Origin: Sediminicultor sp035648055 | GTDB lineage: Bacteria; Atribacterota; Phoenicimicrobiia; Phoenicimicrobiales; Phoenicimicrobiaceae | Assembly (NCBI GenBank): GCA_035648055.1 | Contig: DASRMF010000013.1 | Coordinates: forward strand, 1-16,753 | Direction of reading: 5' to 3' | DNA: 16,753 nucleotides | In this document: positions 6,983-13,563 of the stretch, piece after piece | Layout: each line of letters starts with the position of its first letter | Position numbering within the stretch: position 1 is the stretch's first letter | Notes under the pieces: model-generated | The model's database searches: none | The model's input: only the letters and a program-made list of their open reading frames with translations | What the model was told of the DNA's origin: nothing | Program-made: the position numbers and the translations under genes

Positions 6983-8473
6983 GTGATTCTAAACCAATTG
7001 ACCGCGCATGAAGTAGTTGACTTAATTAAAAAAAAGAAAATTACTGCCTATGAGGTTATGCAGGATATTTTTAACCAGATAGATAAAGTAGACAATTTGA
7101 TCAAAGCCTTTTTAGTTATTAACCGAGAAGAAGCCTTAAGGCAAGCCAAAGAAATAGACACAAAAGTGAAAAACGGAGAAGAACTTCCTCCCTTAGCCGG
7201 GGTAGCAGTAGCTATAAAGGATATTATAGCTACTCAAGGAACGGAGACTACCTGTGGCTCTAAAATATTAAAAGGTTTTATACCGCCCTATAATGCTACA
7301 GTAATTAATAAATTAAAGGAAGCAGGAGCTATAATAATAGGGAAAACCAATATGGATGAATTTGCTATGGGTTCATCTACTGAAAATTCTGCTTTTGGTC
7401 CTACTCATAATCCCTGGGATTTAGAAAGAGTGCCCGGTGGTTCCAGCGGTGGTTCAGCTGCCGCAGTGGCAGCAGATGAGACTTTTGTTGCTTTGGGCAC
7501 AGATACGGGAGGCTCTATACGTCAACCCGCATCTCTCTGTGGAATGGTGGGATTAAAACCGACTTATGGAAGGGTCTCCAGATATGGTTTGGTTGCCTAT
7601 GCCTCTTCTTTAGATCAGATAGGGCCCATAACCAAAGATGTGACCGATTGTGCTCTAATGATGAATGTTATAGGTGGACATGATAATATGGATTCCACTT
7701 CCGTAAATTTAGAAGTTCCTGATTATTTAAAACCTTGCCAGGCAGGGATAAAGGATTTGAAAATTGGTGTTCCTAAGGAGTATTTTATTGAAGGAATAGA
7801 CCCGGAAGTAAAGAGTGCCCTGGATAGAGCTTTAAAAATATTTGAAAAATTAGGAGCAAAGATTGAAGAAGTATCATTACCCCATACGGAATATTCTCTG
7901 CCTACTTATTACTTGATTGCTACCGCAGAAGCAAGTTCAAACTTAGCGCGATATGATGGGGTTCAATATGGTTATAGAGCAGAAGAGTATGAAGACCTGT
8001 CCTCTATGTACCAGAAGACCAGAAGTGAAGGTTTCGGAAGTGAAGTAAAAAGAAGAATTATGTTGGGTACATATGCCTTGAGTTCAGGTTATTATGATGC
8101 TTATTATTTGAAAGCCCAGAAGGTTCGTACTTTAATAAAAGAAGATTTTGATAAAGCCTTTAATAAATACGATATCCTTGTTACCCCTACTTCTCCTACC
8201 CCTGCTTTTAAGCTGAACGAGAAGGTATCAGACCCCTTAACTATGTATCTCTCTGATATTTATACTATCCCTATTAATTTAGCCGGCCTACCTGCAATCT
8301 CTATTAATTGTGGATACAGTAAAAGTAATTTGCCCATAGGTTTACAAATTATCGGCAGGCATTTTAGTGAAGAAACTATACTTCGAGCAGCTTATAATTT
8401 TGAACAAAATAATGATGTAGAAAAGAGGAAGCCATCGATAAAACCAACAAAACATAAGGAGGCAACAGAATGA
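6983..8473 (+). CDS. gatA: Asp-tRNA(Asn)/Glu-tRNA(Gln) amidotransferase subunit A
   Basis: GatA is the amidase-signature subunit that hydrolyses glutamine and passes ammonia to GatB. The Ser-cisSer-Lys triad is intact: K79 (AIKD), S154 (PGGSSGGS) and S178 (DTGGSIRQPAS), which are the positions known for Staphylococcus aureus GatA. The rest, KPTYGRVSRYGLVAYASSLDQ and LPIGLQIIGRHF, is typical, and 496 residues is the usual length. I take the GTG at 6983 as start because AGGAGG (6969-6974) sits eight bases before it and the protein then begins like its family. The stop overlaps the gatB start (ATGA), implying translational coupling. Confidence 0.97.
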   Translation: MILNQLTAHEVVDLIKKKKITAYEVMQDIFNQIDKVDNLIKAFLVINREEALRQAKEIDTKVKNGEELPPLAGVAVAIKDIIATQGTETTCGSKILKGFIPPYNATVINKLKEAGAIIIGKTNMDEFAMGSSTENSAFGPTHNPWDLERVPGGSSGGSAAAVAADETFVALGTDTGGSIRQPASLCGMVGLKPTYGRVSRYGLVAYASSLDQIGPITKDVTDCALMMNVIGGHDNMDSTSVNLEVPDYLKPCQAGIKDLKIGVPKEYFIEGIDPEVKSALDRALKIFEKLGAKIEEVSLPHTEYSLPTYYLIATAEASSNLARYDGVQYGYRAEEYEDLSSMYQKTRSEGFGSEVKRRIMLGTYALSSGYYDAYYLKAQKVRTLIKEDFDKAFNKYDILVTPTSPTPAFKLNEKVSDPLTMYLSDIYTIPINLAGLPAISINCGYSKSNLPIGLQIIGRHFSEETILRAAYNFEQNNDVEKRKPSIKPTKHKEATE

Positions 8474-9921
8474 AAGAAGAAGTAGCAATCGGTTTAGAAA
8501 TTCATATCCAATTAATGACTAAAGCAAAAATATTTTGTCAGTGCAGTACTGATTATATCGGCAAAGAGCCCAATACCAATACCTGTCCGGTGTGTTTAGG
8601 TTTGCCCGGTTCACTTCCTGTACTTAATAAAAAAGTATTAGAATTTGCCGTAAGGACTTCAGTAGCTTTAAATTGTAAAATTAATCAGGTAAGCAGGTTT
8701 CACCGAAAAAACTATTTTTATCCCGATTTGCCCAAAGCCTATCAGATTTCTCAGTATGATGCTCCTTTAGGGATAAATGGATATATGGAGATTTACCTCC
8801 CCGAAAGTAAACAAAAGTGTAAGATTAGAATCACCCGGGTTCACATAGAGGAAGATGCGGGTAAATTGGTTCATGAAGGGGATATTACTTCTTCATCTTA
8901 CTCTCTGGCAGATTATAACCGTTGCGGAATTCCTTTGGCGGAAATTGTAACCGAGCCTGATTTTTGTTCTCCTGAAGAAGCTCAAATATTCTTGGTAAAA
9001 TTAAGAAGCATAGTCCAGCATTTAGGAGTATGTGATGGAAATATGGAAGAAGGTTCGATGCGTTGTGATGCTAATATTTCACTTAGAGATGCGAAAACCA
9101 GTGCTTTAGGTACGAAGGTAGAAATAAAGAATATGAATTCTTTTAAGGCAGTTAAGAAAGCCTTGCAATTTGAGGTAGACCGCCAAAAGAAGCTCTTAGA
9201 TGAGGGAGAAAAAATAATTCAGGAAACCAGGCACTGGGATGAATCAAATAATATTACTGTCTCTATGCGGAGCAAAGAAGAAGCTCATGATTACCGTTAT
9301 TTCCCTGAACCGGATCTCCTGCCTCTTAAGATAGATTTAAAAATGGTTAATGAGATAAGGAAAAACCTCCCTGAATTACCTGAAGCAAGAAGAAAGAGAT
9401 TTATTAAAGATTATCAAATTCCTGAATATGATGCAGAAATATTAACTTCGAGTAAAGTATTAGGTGACTATTATGAAAAAGCTGTTTCTTCATATTCAAA
9501 TAGTAAAGTTTTAAGTAATTGGATTATGGGAGAATTAATTCGACATTTAAACGAAGAGAAAGTAGAAATAAAAGATTCTCCTGTTTCTCCAGAAAAATTA
9601 GTTGGGATGTTAAAATTAATGGATGAAGGAATAATTAGCGGTAAGATGGCTAAAGATGTTTTTGAAAAAATGTTTAAAACTGGGAAAGATGCCTCTCAAA
9701 TTGTAAAAGAAAGCGGAATTACCCAAATTACTGATGAAAATGAATTAATAAAGATAGTTGATAAAGTAGTCAATGAAAATCCCAAATCAGTTGAGGATTT
9801 TAACGAAGGGAAAGAAAAGGCTTTAAATTTCTTAGTAGGGCAAGTAATGCGCTATACCAAAGGAAGAGCAAAACCAGATTTTGTTTTTGAAACTATAAAA
9901 CAAAGGATTAAAAAAATATAA
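8470..9921 (+). CDS. gatB: Asp-tRNA(Asn)/Glu-tRNA(Gln) amidotransferase subunit B
   Basis: GatB binds the misacylated tRNA, activates the Asp or Glu carboxylate with ATP and transfers ammonia from GatA. The N terminus has GLEIHIQL, then FCQC and TCPVCLGLPGSLP cysteine motifs, FHRKNYFYPDLPKAYQISQYD, the IEEDAGK motif and the GNMEEGSMRCDANIS signature. The C-terminal helical and YqeY-like tail carries the tRNA-binding part. It has 483 residues, complete. AAGGAGG (8456-8462) precedes the ATG, which overlaps the gatA stop by four bases. The gene set implies that Gln-tRNA and/or Asn-tRNA is made by the indirect pathway here. Which tRNA is used depends on the GlnRS and AsnRS genes outside the window. 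Confidence 0.97.
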   Translation: MKEEVAIGLEIHIQLMTKAKIFCQCSTDYIGKEPNTNTCPVCLGLPGSLPVLNKKVLEFAVRTSVALNCKINQVSRFHRKNYFYPDLPKAYQISQYDAPLGINGYMEIYLPESKQKCKIRITRVHIEEDAGKLVHEGDITSSSYSLADYNRCGIPLAEIVTEPDFCSPEEAQIFLVKLRSIVQHLGVCDGNMEEGSMRCDANISLRDAKTSALGTKVEIKNMNSFKAVKKALQFEVDRQKKLLDEGEKIIQETRHWDESNNITVSMRSKEEAHDYRYFPEPDLLPLKIDLKMVNEIRKNLPELPEARRKRFIKDYQIPEYDAEILTSSKVLGDYYEKAVSSYSNSKVLSNWIMGELIRHLNEEKVEIKDSPVSPEKLVGMLKLMDEGIISGKMAKDVFEKMFKTGKDASQIVKESGITQITDENELIKIVDKVVNENPKSVEDFNEGKEKALNFLVGQVMRYTKGRAKPDFVFETIKQRIKKI

Positions 9922-9929
9922 AATAGGAA

Positions 9930-9981
9930 GGGCATAATTCCTGTCTGCGTGCGGATACGCACAGGCAGGCATTGTGCCCCT
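9930..9981. repeat. Palindrome B with another inverted repeat inserted in its loop
   Basis: The outer arms are GGGCATAAT (9930-9938) and ATTGTGCCC (9971-9979), matching palindrome B of the other copies except for one C-to-T change. After the loop TC (9939-9940) there are 30 extra bases (9941-9970). They form a GC-rich imperfect hairpin with TGCGT (9946-9950) pairing with ACGCA (9957-9961) and CCTG (9940-9943) with CAGG (9962-9965). The left flank AAATATAAAATAGGA resembles that of copy 1. It lies between the convergent gatB and minus-strand gene, where it could block readthrough both ways. The A and T runs around it are only modest terminator tracts. Confidence 0.7.
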
Positions 9982-10014
9982 AAAAAAATTATAAAACAGA
10001 AATTTAGCATCTTA

Positions 10015-10743
10015 TTATTTTTTTTTAAAGAGACTAAAAAATCTATCCTGATAATATTCGAATAATCCCCAGTTATCCAGTTCTTTTTTTAATTTAATTG
10101 GTTCAAGATCTCCCTTTTTTACCAATTTAAATAATTTTTCTATTTCTTCTCGAGCAGCCACCGGAACACCGTGCCTATCTTTAGTGATAGTAGCTTGACC
10201 AGTCTGGTTTATACCTAAAAATCCTCTACTTGTAAAATCAGGTATCTGAGCCGAATACACACTTCTAGCCATCATGTCTAAAATAAACTTAGAAAGTGAG
10301 ACATCCCAGAGACCAGCTACTCCTTTAATAACAGTACAAAGAGAATCTCCCTTTTTGTTAATTTCATTATTGATATTTTCTGCTACGGTTAACAGGGGAC
10401 CGGAAACGAAATTCATTTCATCAAGTTCCTTATTTACTTTAAACTTATAAAGAATTCCTGCTAAATCAGGATATTGGCTGGCCAGGGTTTCAAATGCGTT
10501 TTTAGCTTCTCTGCTAAACCCCTCTATCCTAAACATATATGTAGGAGTAAGTAATTTTGGTTGATACCAACTGACCTTTCCCTCCCTTACCACAGTTTCT
10601 AAATTATCCCTGGTAAATTCAGAATATACTGGTTCGGTTAGCACATAATAATGAATTACCGAAGTACCAAAGGTGGATATTAACTGTTTGGGTCTTTTTA
10701 ATATTTCAGTATGTTCAAAGGCGTACCTTATTCTTTCATCCAT
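10015..10743 (-). CDS. Conserved-looking protein of unknown function
   Basis: I do not recognise the family with confidence. The protein has 242 residues, starts DERIRYAFEHTEILKRPKQ, and looks soluble, with no signal peptide, membrane helix or known catalytic motif. The first half resembles an alpha/beta fold (STFGTSVIHYYVLTEPVY). The middle has GFLGINQTGQATITKDRHGVPV, and the C-terminal 50 residues are charged and helical, ending in a Lys-rich tail. It is credible as a gene because of its length, normal composition and a ribosome site: GAAAGGA on the minus strand (10753-10759) at good spacing from the ATG. It stands alone, convergent with gatB, so the context gives no functional hint. I dimly recall similar openings in hypothetical proteins of other anaerobes; this is not checked. 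Confidence 0.75.
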   Translation of the reverse strand: MDERIRYAFEHTEILKRPKQLISTFGTSVIHYYVLTEPVYSEFTRDNLETVVREGKVSWYQPKLLTPTYMFRIEGFSREAKNAFETLASQYPDLAGILYKFKVNKELDEMNFVSGPLLTVAENINNEINKKGDSLCTVIKGVAGLWDVSLSKFILDMMARSVYSAQIPDFTSRGFLGINQTGQATITKDRHGVPVAAREEIEKLFKLVKKGDLEPIKLKKELDNWGLFEYYQDRFFSLFKKK

Positions 10744-10951
10744 GTTTTGTAATCCTTTCAGGTTTCTTTTAATATCATTTTTTATATTTTATGTTCTCTG
10801 TTACAGCAGCGAGAATCAAATATAATATTTGCATAAACATTTTACCATTAAAAACTAATTTTTGCCACCTTTAAAACAGTATCGAGTATCCGTTTAGTTA
10901 GCTGGTTAGTTGGTTACCTGGCTAAGAAAATAAGAAGTCAAAATTCAGGAA
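10744..10951. other. Gene-free spacer upstream of the minus-strand gene
   Basis: No ORF, tRNA or strong hairpin is visible. It should contain the promoter of the minus-strand gene, and AT-rich blocks such as 10818-10835 could serve, but I found no convincing -35/-10 pair. A short direct tandem (GTTAGCTGGTTAGTTGGTTACC) lies near 10897-10918. The whole gene-free stretch continues through the repeats to 11208. Confidence 0.4.
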
Positions 10952-11083
10952 GTAGGGGCACGATGCATCGTGCCCACAGTAAAGCAAGGACGAAATCAAA
11001 AAAATGTAGAGGCGTATTGCATACGCCCAAAGAAGAACAAAAGATAATAAAACAGAGAGGGCACAATTCATTGTGCCCCTACA
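10951..11083. repeat. REPIN-like cluster, copy 3, with an extra palindrome between its arms
   Basis: Palindrome A (10956-10975) is headed by GTAG (10952-10955). A type C unit follows: GTAG (11006-11009), then AGGCGTAT, TGC, ATACGCCC (11010-11028), with one arm base changed. Palindrome B closes it: GGGCACAAT (11059-11067), TC, ATTGTGCCC (11070-11078), then CCTACA. The outer ends are the same inverted TGTAG/CTACA-type ends as copies 1 and 2. The span is 131 bases instead of 77-79, because the C unit lies between A and B. Confidence 0.78.
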
Positions 11084-11151
11084 AAAATAAAAAACAGGAA
11101 TACGAAATAAGAAAGTAACTGTTGCCTCACATAAAAATGTACTTGAAAGTA

Positions 11152-11180
11152 TTGACATAGAAGTATAAAAGGCGTATATT
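11152..11180 (+). promoter_or_regulatory. Sigma-70 type promoter of the toxin-antitoxin operon
   Basis: Consensus TTGACA (11152-11157), exactly 17 bases, then TATATT (11175-11180), giving a start near 11187 and a leader of about 22 bases. AGGAGG (11193-11198) and the ATG at 11209 follow. It is the best promoter match in the window. Confidence 0.75.
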
Positions 11181-11192
11181 ATATGCATATAA
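11179..11192. promoter_or_regulatory. Operator-like palindrome at the toxin-antitoxin start site
   Basis: TTATATGCATATAA is a perfect 14-base palindrome overlapping the last bases of the -10 box and the predicted start of transcription. This is where ribbon-helix-helix antitoxins commonly bind to repress their own operon. Binding by the protein at 11209-11463 is inferred from position only; a short AT-rich palindrome could also arise by chance. Confidence 0.45.
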
Positions 11193-11208
11193 AGGAGGTA
11201 GTTAGAGA

Positions 11209-11463
11209 ATGATAAGAAAAAGTAAAATAAATATTACCCTGGATAAGGATTTGATAGAATATGCTAAGATTTATGCCAAAAGCGAAAGAACAACCGTATC
11301 CGAAATTATAACTCAATTTATTTTAAATTTAAAACGTTCTAAAGATGGTGATCCGACTGAAATAATACTCGCAGATTCAGATTTTAGGGATAGCTTACTG
11401 GAAACTATTTCAAAAATAAGATCTGGAAAAATTAAATGGCATAAGTATGAAGAGATTTTCTAA
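11209..11463 (+). CDS. Ribbon-helix-helix type antitoxin
   Basis: A small DNA-binding antitoxin of 84 residues. The N terminus (KINITLDKDLIEYAKIYAKSERTTVSEIITQFI, in two stretches) has the beta-strand then two-helix pattern of ribbon-helix-helix regulators and resembles the DUF6364 group. Residues after about 45 form the charged tail that in such proteins binds and neutralises the toxin. AGGAGG (11193-11198) and a consensus promoter precede it. Its TAA shares a base with the ATG of the next gene (TAATG), the tight coupling usual in toxin-antitoxin pairs. Autoregulation through the palindrome at 11179-11192 is likely. The call rests on motif and gene order; without the partner it would just be a small regulator. 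Confidence 0.8.
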   Translation: MIRKSKINITLDKDLIEYAKIYAKSERTTVSEIITQFILNLKRSKDGDPTEIILADSDFRDSLLETISKIRSGKIKWHKYEEIF

Positions 11464-11789
11464 TGGAACTTCTATTTAGTGATATTTTTGTAAAATCTTT
11501 AAAAAAGTACCAATCATTAAAAAAAGCTATTAAGCTGAAAGTAGATATGATTGCAGAAAATCCAATTGCCTTAGGTGAACCACTTAAAGGTAATTTTAGA
11601 GGTTATTATAGTTGTCCCGTTAGAAAGAATTTTCTTATTATTTATATATACTGCAAGATATGTCGGAAAAAAGGCGACGATAAAATAGTCTTATGTAATG
11701 AATGTAATACTTATTCAGATAATACTATTAAATTTATTAACTTAGGCCCTCACGATCATACTTACAGGAAGAAGTTAGATAAAGTCTAA
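11463..11789 (+). CDS. RelE/ParE-superfamily toxin with a four-cysteine knuckle
   Basis: Probable type II toxin of 108 residues. The start MELLFSDIFVKSLKKYQSLKKAI and the core EPLKGNFRGYYSCPVRKNFLIIY fit the helical pair and central sheet of RelE/ParE toxins, many of which cut mRNA on the ribosome. The ending GPHDHTYRKKL corresponds to the last strand and conserved C-terminal aromatic region. Between strands there is an insert with C64, C67, C78 and C81 (CxxC, ten residues, CxxC), typical of a structural zinc knuckle and absent from classical RelE. I recall a subgroup of RelE-like proteins with such an insert, but could not check it. The target (RNA or gyrase) cannot be deduced. It is coupled to the antitoxin by a one-base overlap. 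Confidence 0.75.
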   Translation: MELLFSDIFVKSLKKYQSLKKAIKLKVDMIAENPIALGEPLKGNFRGYYSCPVRKNFLIIYIYCKICRKKGDDKIVLCNECNTYSDNTIKFINLGPHDHTYRKKLDKV

Positions 11790-11856
11790 TTAGTTTTACA
11801 TTTAAAGTTAATTTAAAAAATATTAAAAAGTGATTTTGATAAGGAAGTTGAGAAAT

Positions 11857-13506
11857 ATGACTAAGGTATTAATGAAAGTAGACGGTGCCTGTTATCCCAA
11901 TCCGGGGAATATGGCAATTGGAATAGTAATTTATAAAGATGGAGAATTATTTAAAAAAATAAGTGAAGCAATTGGCTATGGAACTAATAATATTGCTGAA
12001 TATAAAGCCTTAATTAGAGGATTGGAAGAGGCAAAAGAAATAAATCCGGAGAGAATAGATGCGTATTGTGATAGCCAACTGGTAGTTAAACAATTAAACA
12101 AAAAATATAAAGTCAAGAATAAAGGAATAATTCCATTGTTTAATCGGGTTGAAGAAATCATTCGAACCATTCCAGGGAAAGTATATTTCATCTGGAATAG
12201 TAGAGATAACAACTTCATGGCTGATGACTTAGCCAAAAGAGCTTTGACCGAAGAAGAAATAAGCAAGAGGGGGAAGTCTGCTAAAAATTTAAAGGTAGAA
12301 CAAAAAGATGATTATTTTTTGGTAGGCAGTTCAAAACCAGGAAAATCCTATAAAGTTGATATAAATATCCCTCAGTGTGAATGTATAGATTTTTTAAGGA
12401 GAGCTCAAAAATTAAAACTCGAGTGCAAGCATATAATGGCAGTCAGAACTTTTCTACAAGAAAAGGAAAGAAAAAAAGAGACCAAAAATAGGTCAAAGAT
12501 GAAAGTTTTGATATTGAGTAAAATGGTAAAATATCAAGTATGGGAAAAGACTTTTAATGAATTAAATAAAAAAGTAAAACTTAATTTAGAGTTCATTATC
12601 CCTGAAAAAGATGAAAGAGAAACTATTAAAAAATATCTCAAAGAAGTTGAAGTGGTGATAGGAGGAACTTTTACCAAAGAAGACCTTGAGCAAGCTAAAA
12701 AATTAAAATTAATTCAGATTCCTTTCGCAGGAGTGGATAAATTAGATTTCAGCTTGTATAAGAACTATCCAGATATATTTATTTGTAATATCCATACCAA
12801 TAAGAATGCAGTTGCCGAACACGCTTTTGCCCTTATCTTAGCTTTAGCTAAAAATATTGTTGTTAATGACAGAGATTTAAGATTAGGCAGATGGCATGGG
12901 TTTTCTACTAAAGAGCCTACTATTCAACTTCAGGGGAAAAGTTTAGGAATAGTAGGTCTGGGTTCAATCGGATGGGAGATTGCTAAAATAGGTCATGCCT
13001 TAGGTATGAAAGTATTTGCTTTAAAAAGGAAGATAGAAGAGAAGGATTTAAAAAAGAAAGATATTTTGGCATTTTTGGGAGAGAAAAAGGACTTAGAAAA
13101 AGTGATTAAAGAATCAGATTTTATTGTTGTAGCTGTTCCTCTTACCAAAGTAACCAGTGGGTTGATTGGAGAGAAAGAGATAAAGTTAATGAAGGGAAAA
13201 TATCTTATAAATATTTCCCGAGGCGTGGTAATAGACGAGGAAGCTTTATTTAAATCTTTAAAAGAAGGTAATCTTACTGGTGCAGCAATAGACACCTGGT
13301 ATCAATATCCTTCATCGGAACAAAAAGAAATGTTGCCGAGTAGATATGATTATCAAAAATTAAACAATGTAGTGATAAGTCCTCATACAGCAGGCTACAC
13401 CGATGGAGCATTAGAAGAAAATATAAAATCTTTTTTTGATAATATAGTGAAGATTTATTACGGGGAAGAGCCAGAAAATCAGATAGATCCTGAATTAGAA
13501 TATTAA
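11857..13506 (+). CDS. RNase HI - SWIM zinc finger - D-2-hydroxyacid dehydrogenase fusion
   Basis: Three unrelated modules lie in one 549-residue ORF. RNase HI (1-140) has the full carboxylate set D9, E48, D72 and D123 and the YPNPGN loop, so it should cut RNA in RNA-DNA hybrids. A SWIM finger (C174, C176, C190, H192) follows, a known nucleic-acid or protein-binding module. From Met215 comes a complete NAD(P)-dependent dehydrogenase, with GLGSIG (367-372), Arg455 in NISRG and His510 in PHTAG. The usual catalytic Glu of the DVFxxEP motif is replaced by Tyr484 (AIDTWYQYP). I prefer ATG 11857 to the GTG at 11830 because AAGGAAG (11841-11847) is well spaced and RNase HI proteins start there. The join may be artificial: one more A in the A7 run at 12471-12477 would end RNase H-SWIM at TAG 12489-12491, seven bases before the dehydrogenase ATG (12499). 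Confidence 0.8.
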   Translation: MTKVLMKVDGACYPNPGNMAIGIVIYKDGELFKKISEAIGYGTNNIAEYKALIRGLEEAKEINPERIDAYCDSQLVVKQLNKKYKVKNKGIIPLFNRVEEIIRTIPGKVYFIWNSRDNNFMADDLAKRALTEEEISKRGKSAKNLKVEQKDDYFLVGSSKPGKSYKVDINIPQCECIDFLRRAQKLKLECKHIMAVRTFLQEKERKKETKNRSKMKVLILSKMVKYQVWEKTFNELNKKVKLNLEFIIPEKDERETIKKYLKEVEVVIGGTFTKEDLEQAKKLKLIQIPFAGVDKLDFSLYKNYPDIFICNIHTNKNAVAEHAFALILALAKNIVVNDRDLRLGRWHGFSTKEPTIQLQGKSLGIVGLGSIGWEIAKIGHALGMKVFALKRKIEEKDLKKKDILAFLGEKKDLEKVIKESDFIVVAVPLTKVTSGLIGEKEIKLMKGKYLINISRGVVIDEEALFKSLKEGNLTGAAIDTWYQYPSSEQKEMLPSRYDYQKLNNVVISPHTAGYTDGALEENIKSFFDNIVKIYYGEEPENQIDPELEY

Positions 13507-13516
13507 TTATATTTTA

Positions 13517-13542
13517 TAGGGGCGTATCGCAATACGCCCCTA
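13517..13542. repeat. GTAG-headed palindrome (type C) between convergent genes
   Basis: TAGGGGCGTAT (13517-13527), CGCA loop, ATACGCCCCTA (13532-13542): an 11-base-pair stem, with CTAC on the right giving GTAG on the minus strand. It sits in the 57-base gap between the fusion gene and hflC. It may stop transcription from both sides, but no clear T tract follows in either direction. Confidence 0.7.
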
Positions 13543-13563
13543 CTTTAACGACTATTCACTAGT

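Noticed and set aside
9930..9981. Simple rho-independent terminator for gatB
   Set aside because: A stem is present, but the bases after it on the plus strand are A-rich, not T-rich, and the arms match the dispersed palindrome family. It may hinder transcription but is better called a repeat.
10922..11188. Open frame of 88 codons on the minus strand
   Set aside because: It runs through the REP-type palindromes and the toxin-antitoxin promoter, has no ribosome site and gives a low-complexity hydrophobic peptide. It is an accident of the repeats.
11830..11856. GTG at 11830 as the start of the RNase H fusion gene
   Set aside because: It has no ribosome site, and the extra nine residues do not fit the RNase HI N terminus; ATG 11857 has AAGGAAG at good spacing.
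12993..13295. Open frame of 100 codons on the minus strand opposite the dehydrogenase
   Set aside because: It mirrors the conserved NAD-binding and catalytic segments of the plus-strand gene, so it is a shadow frame.
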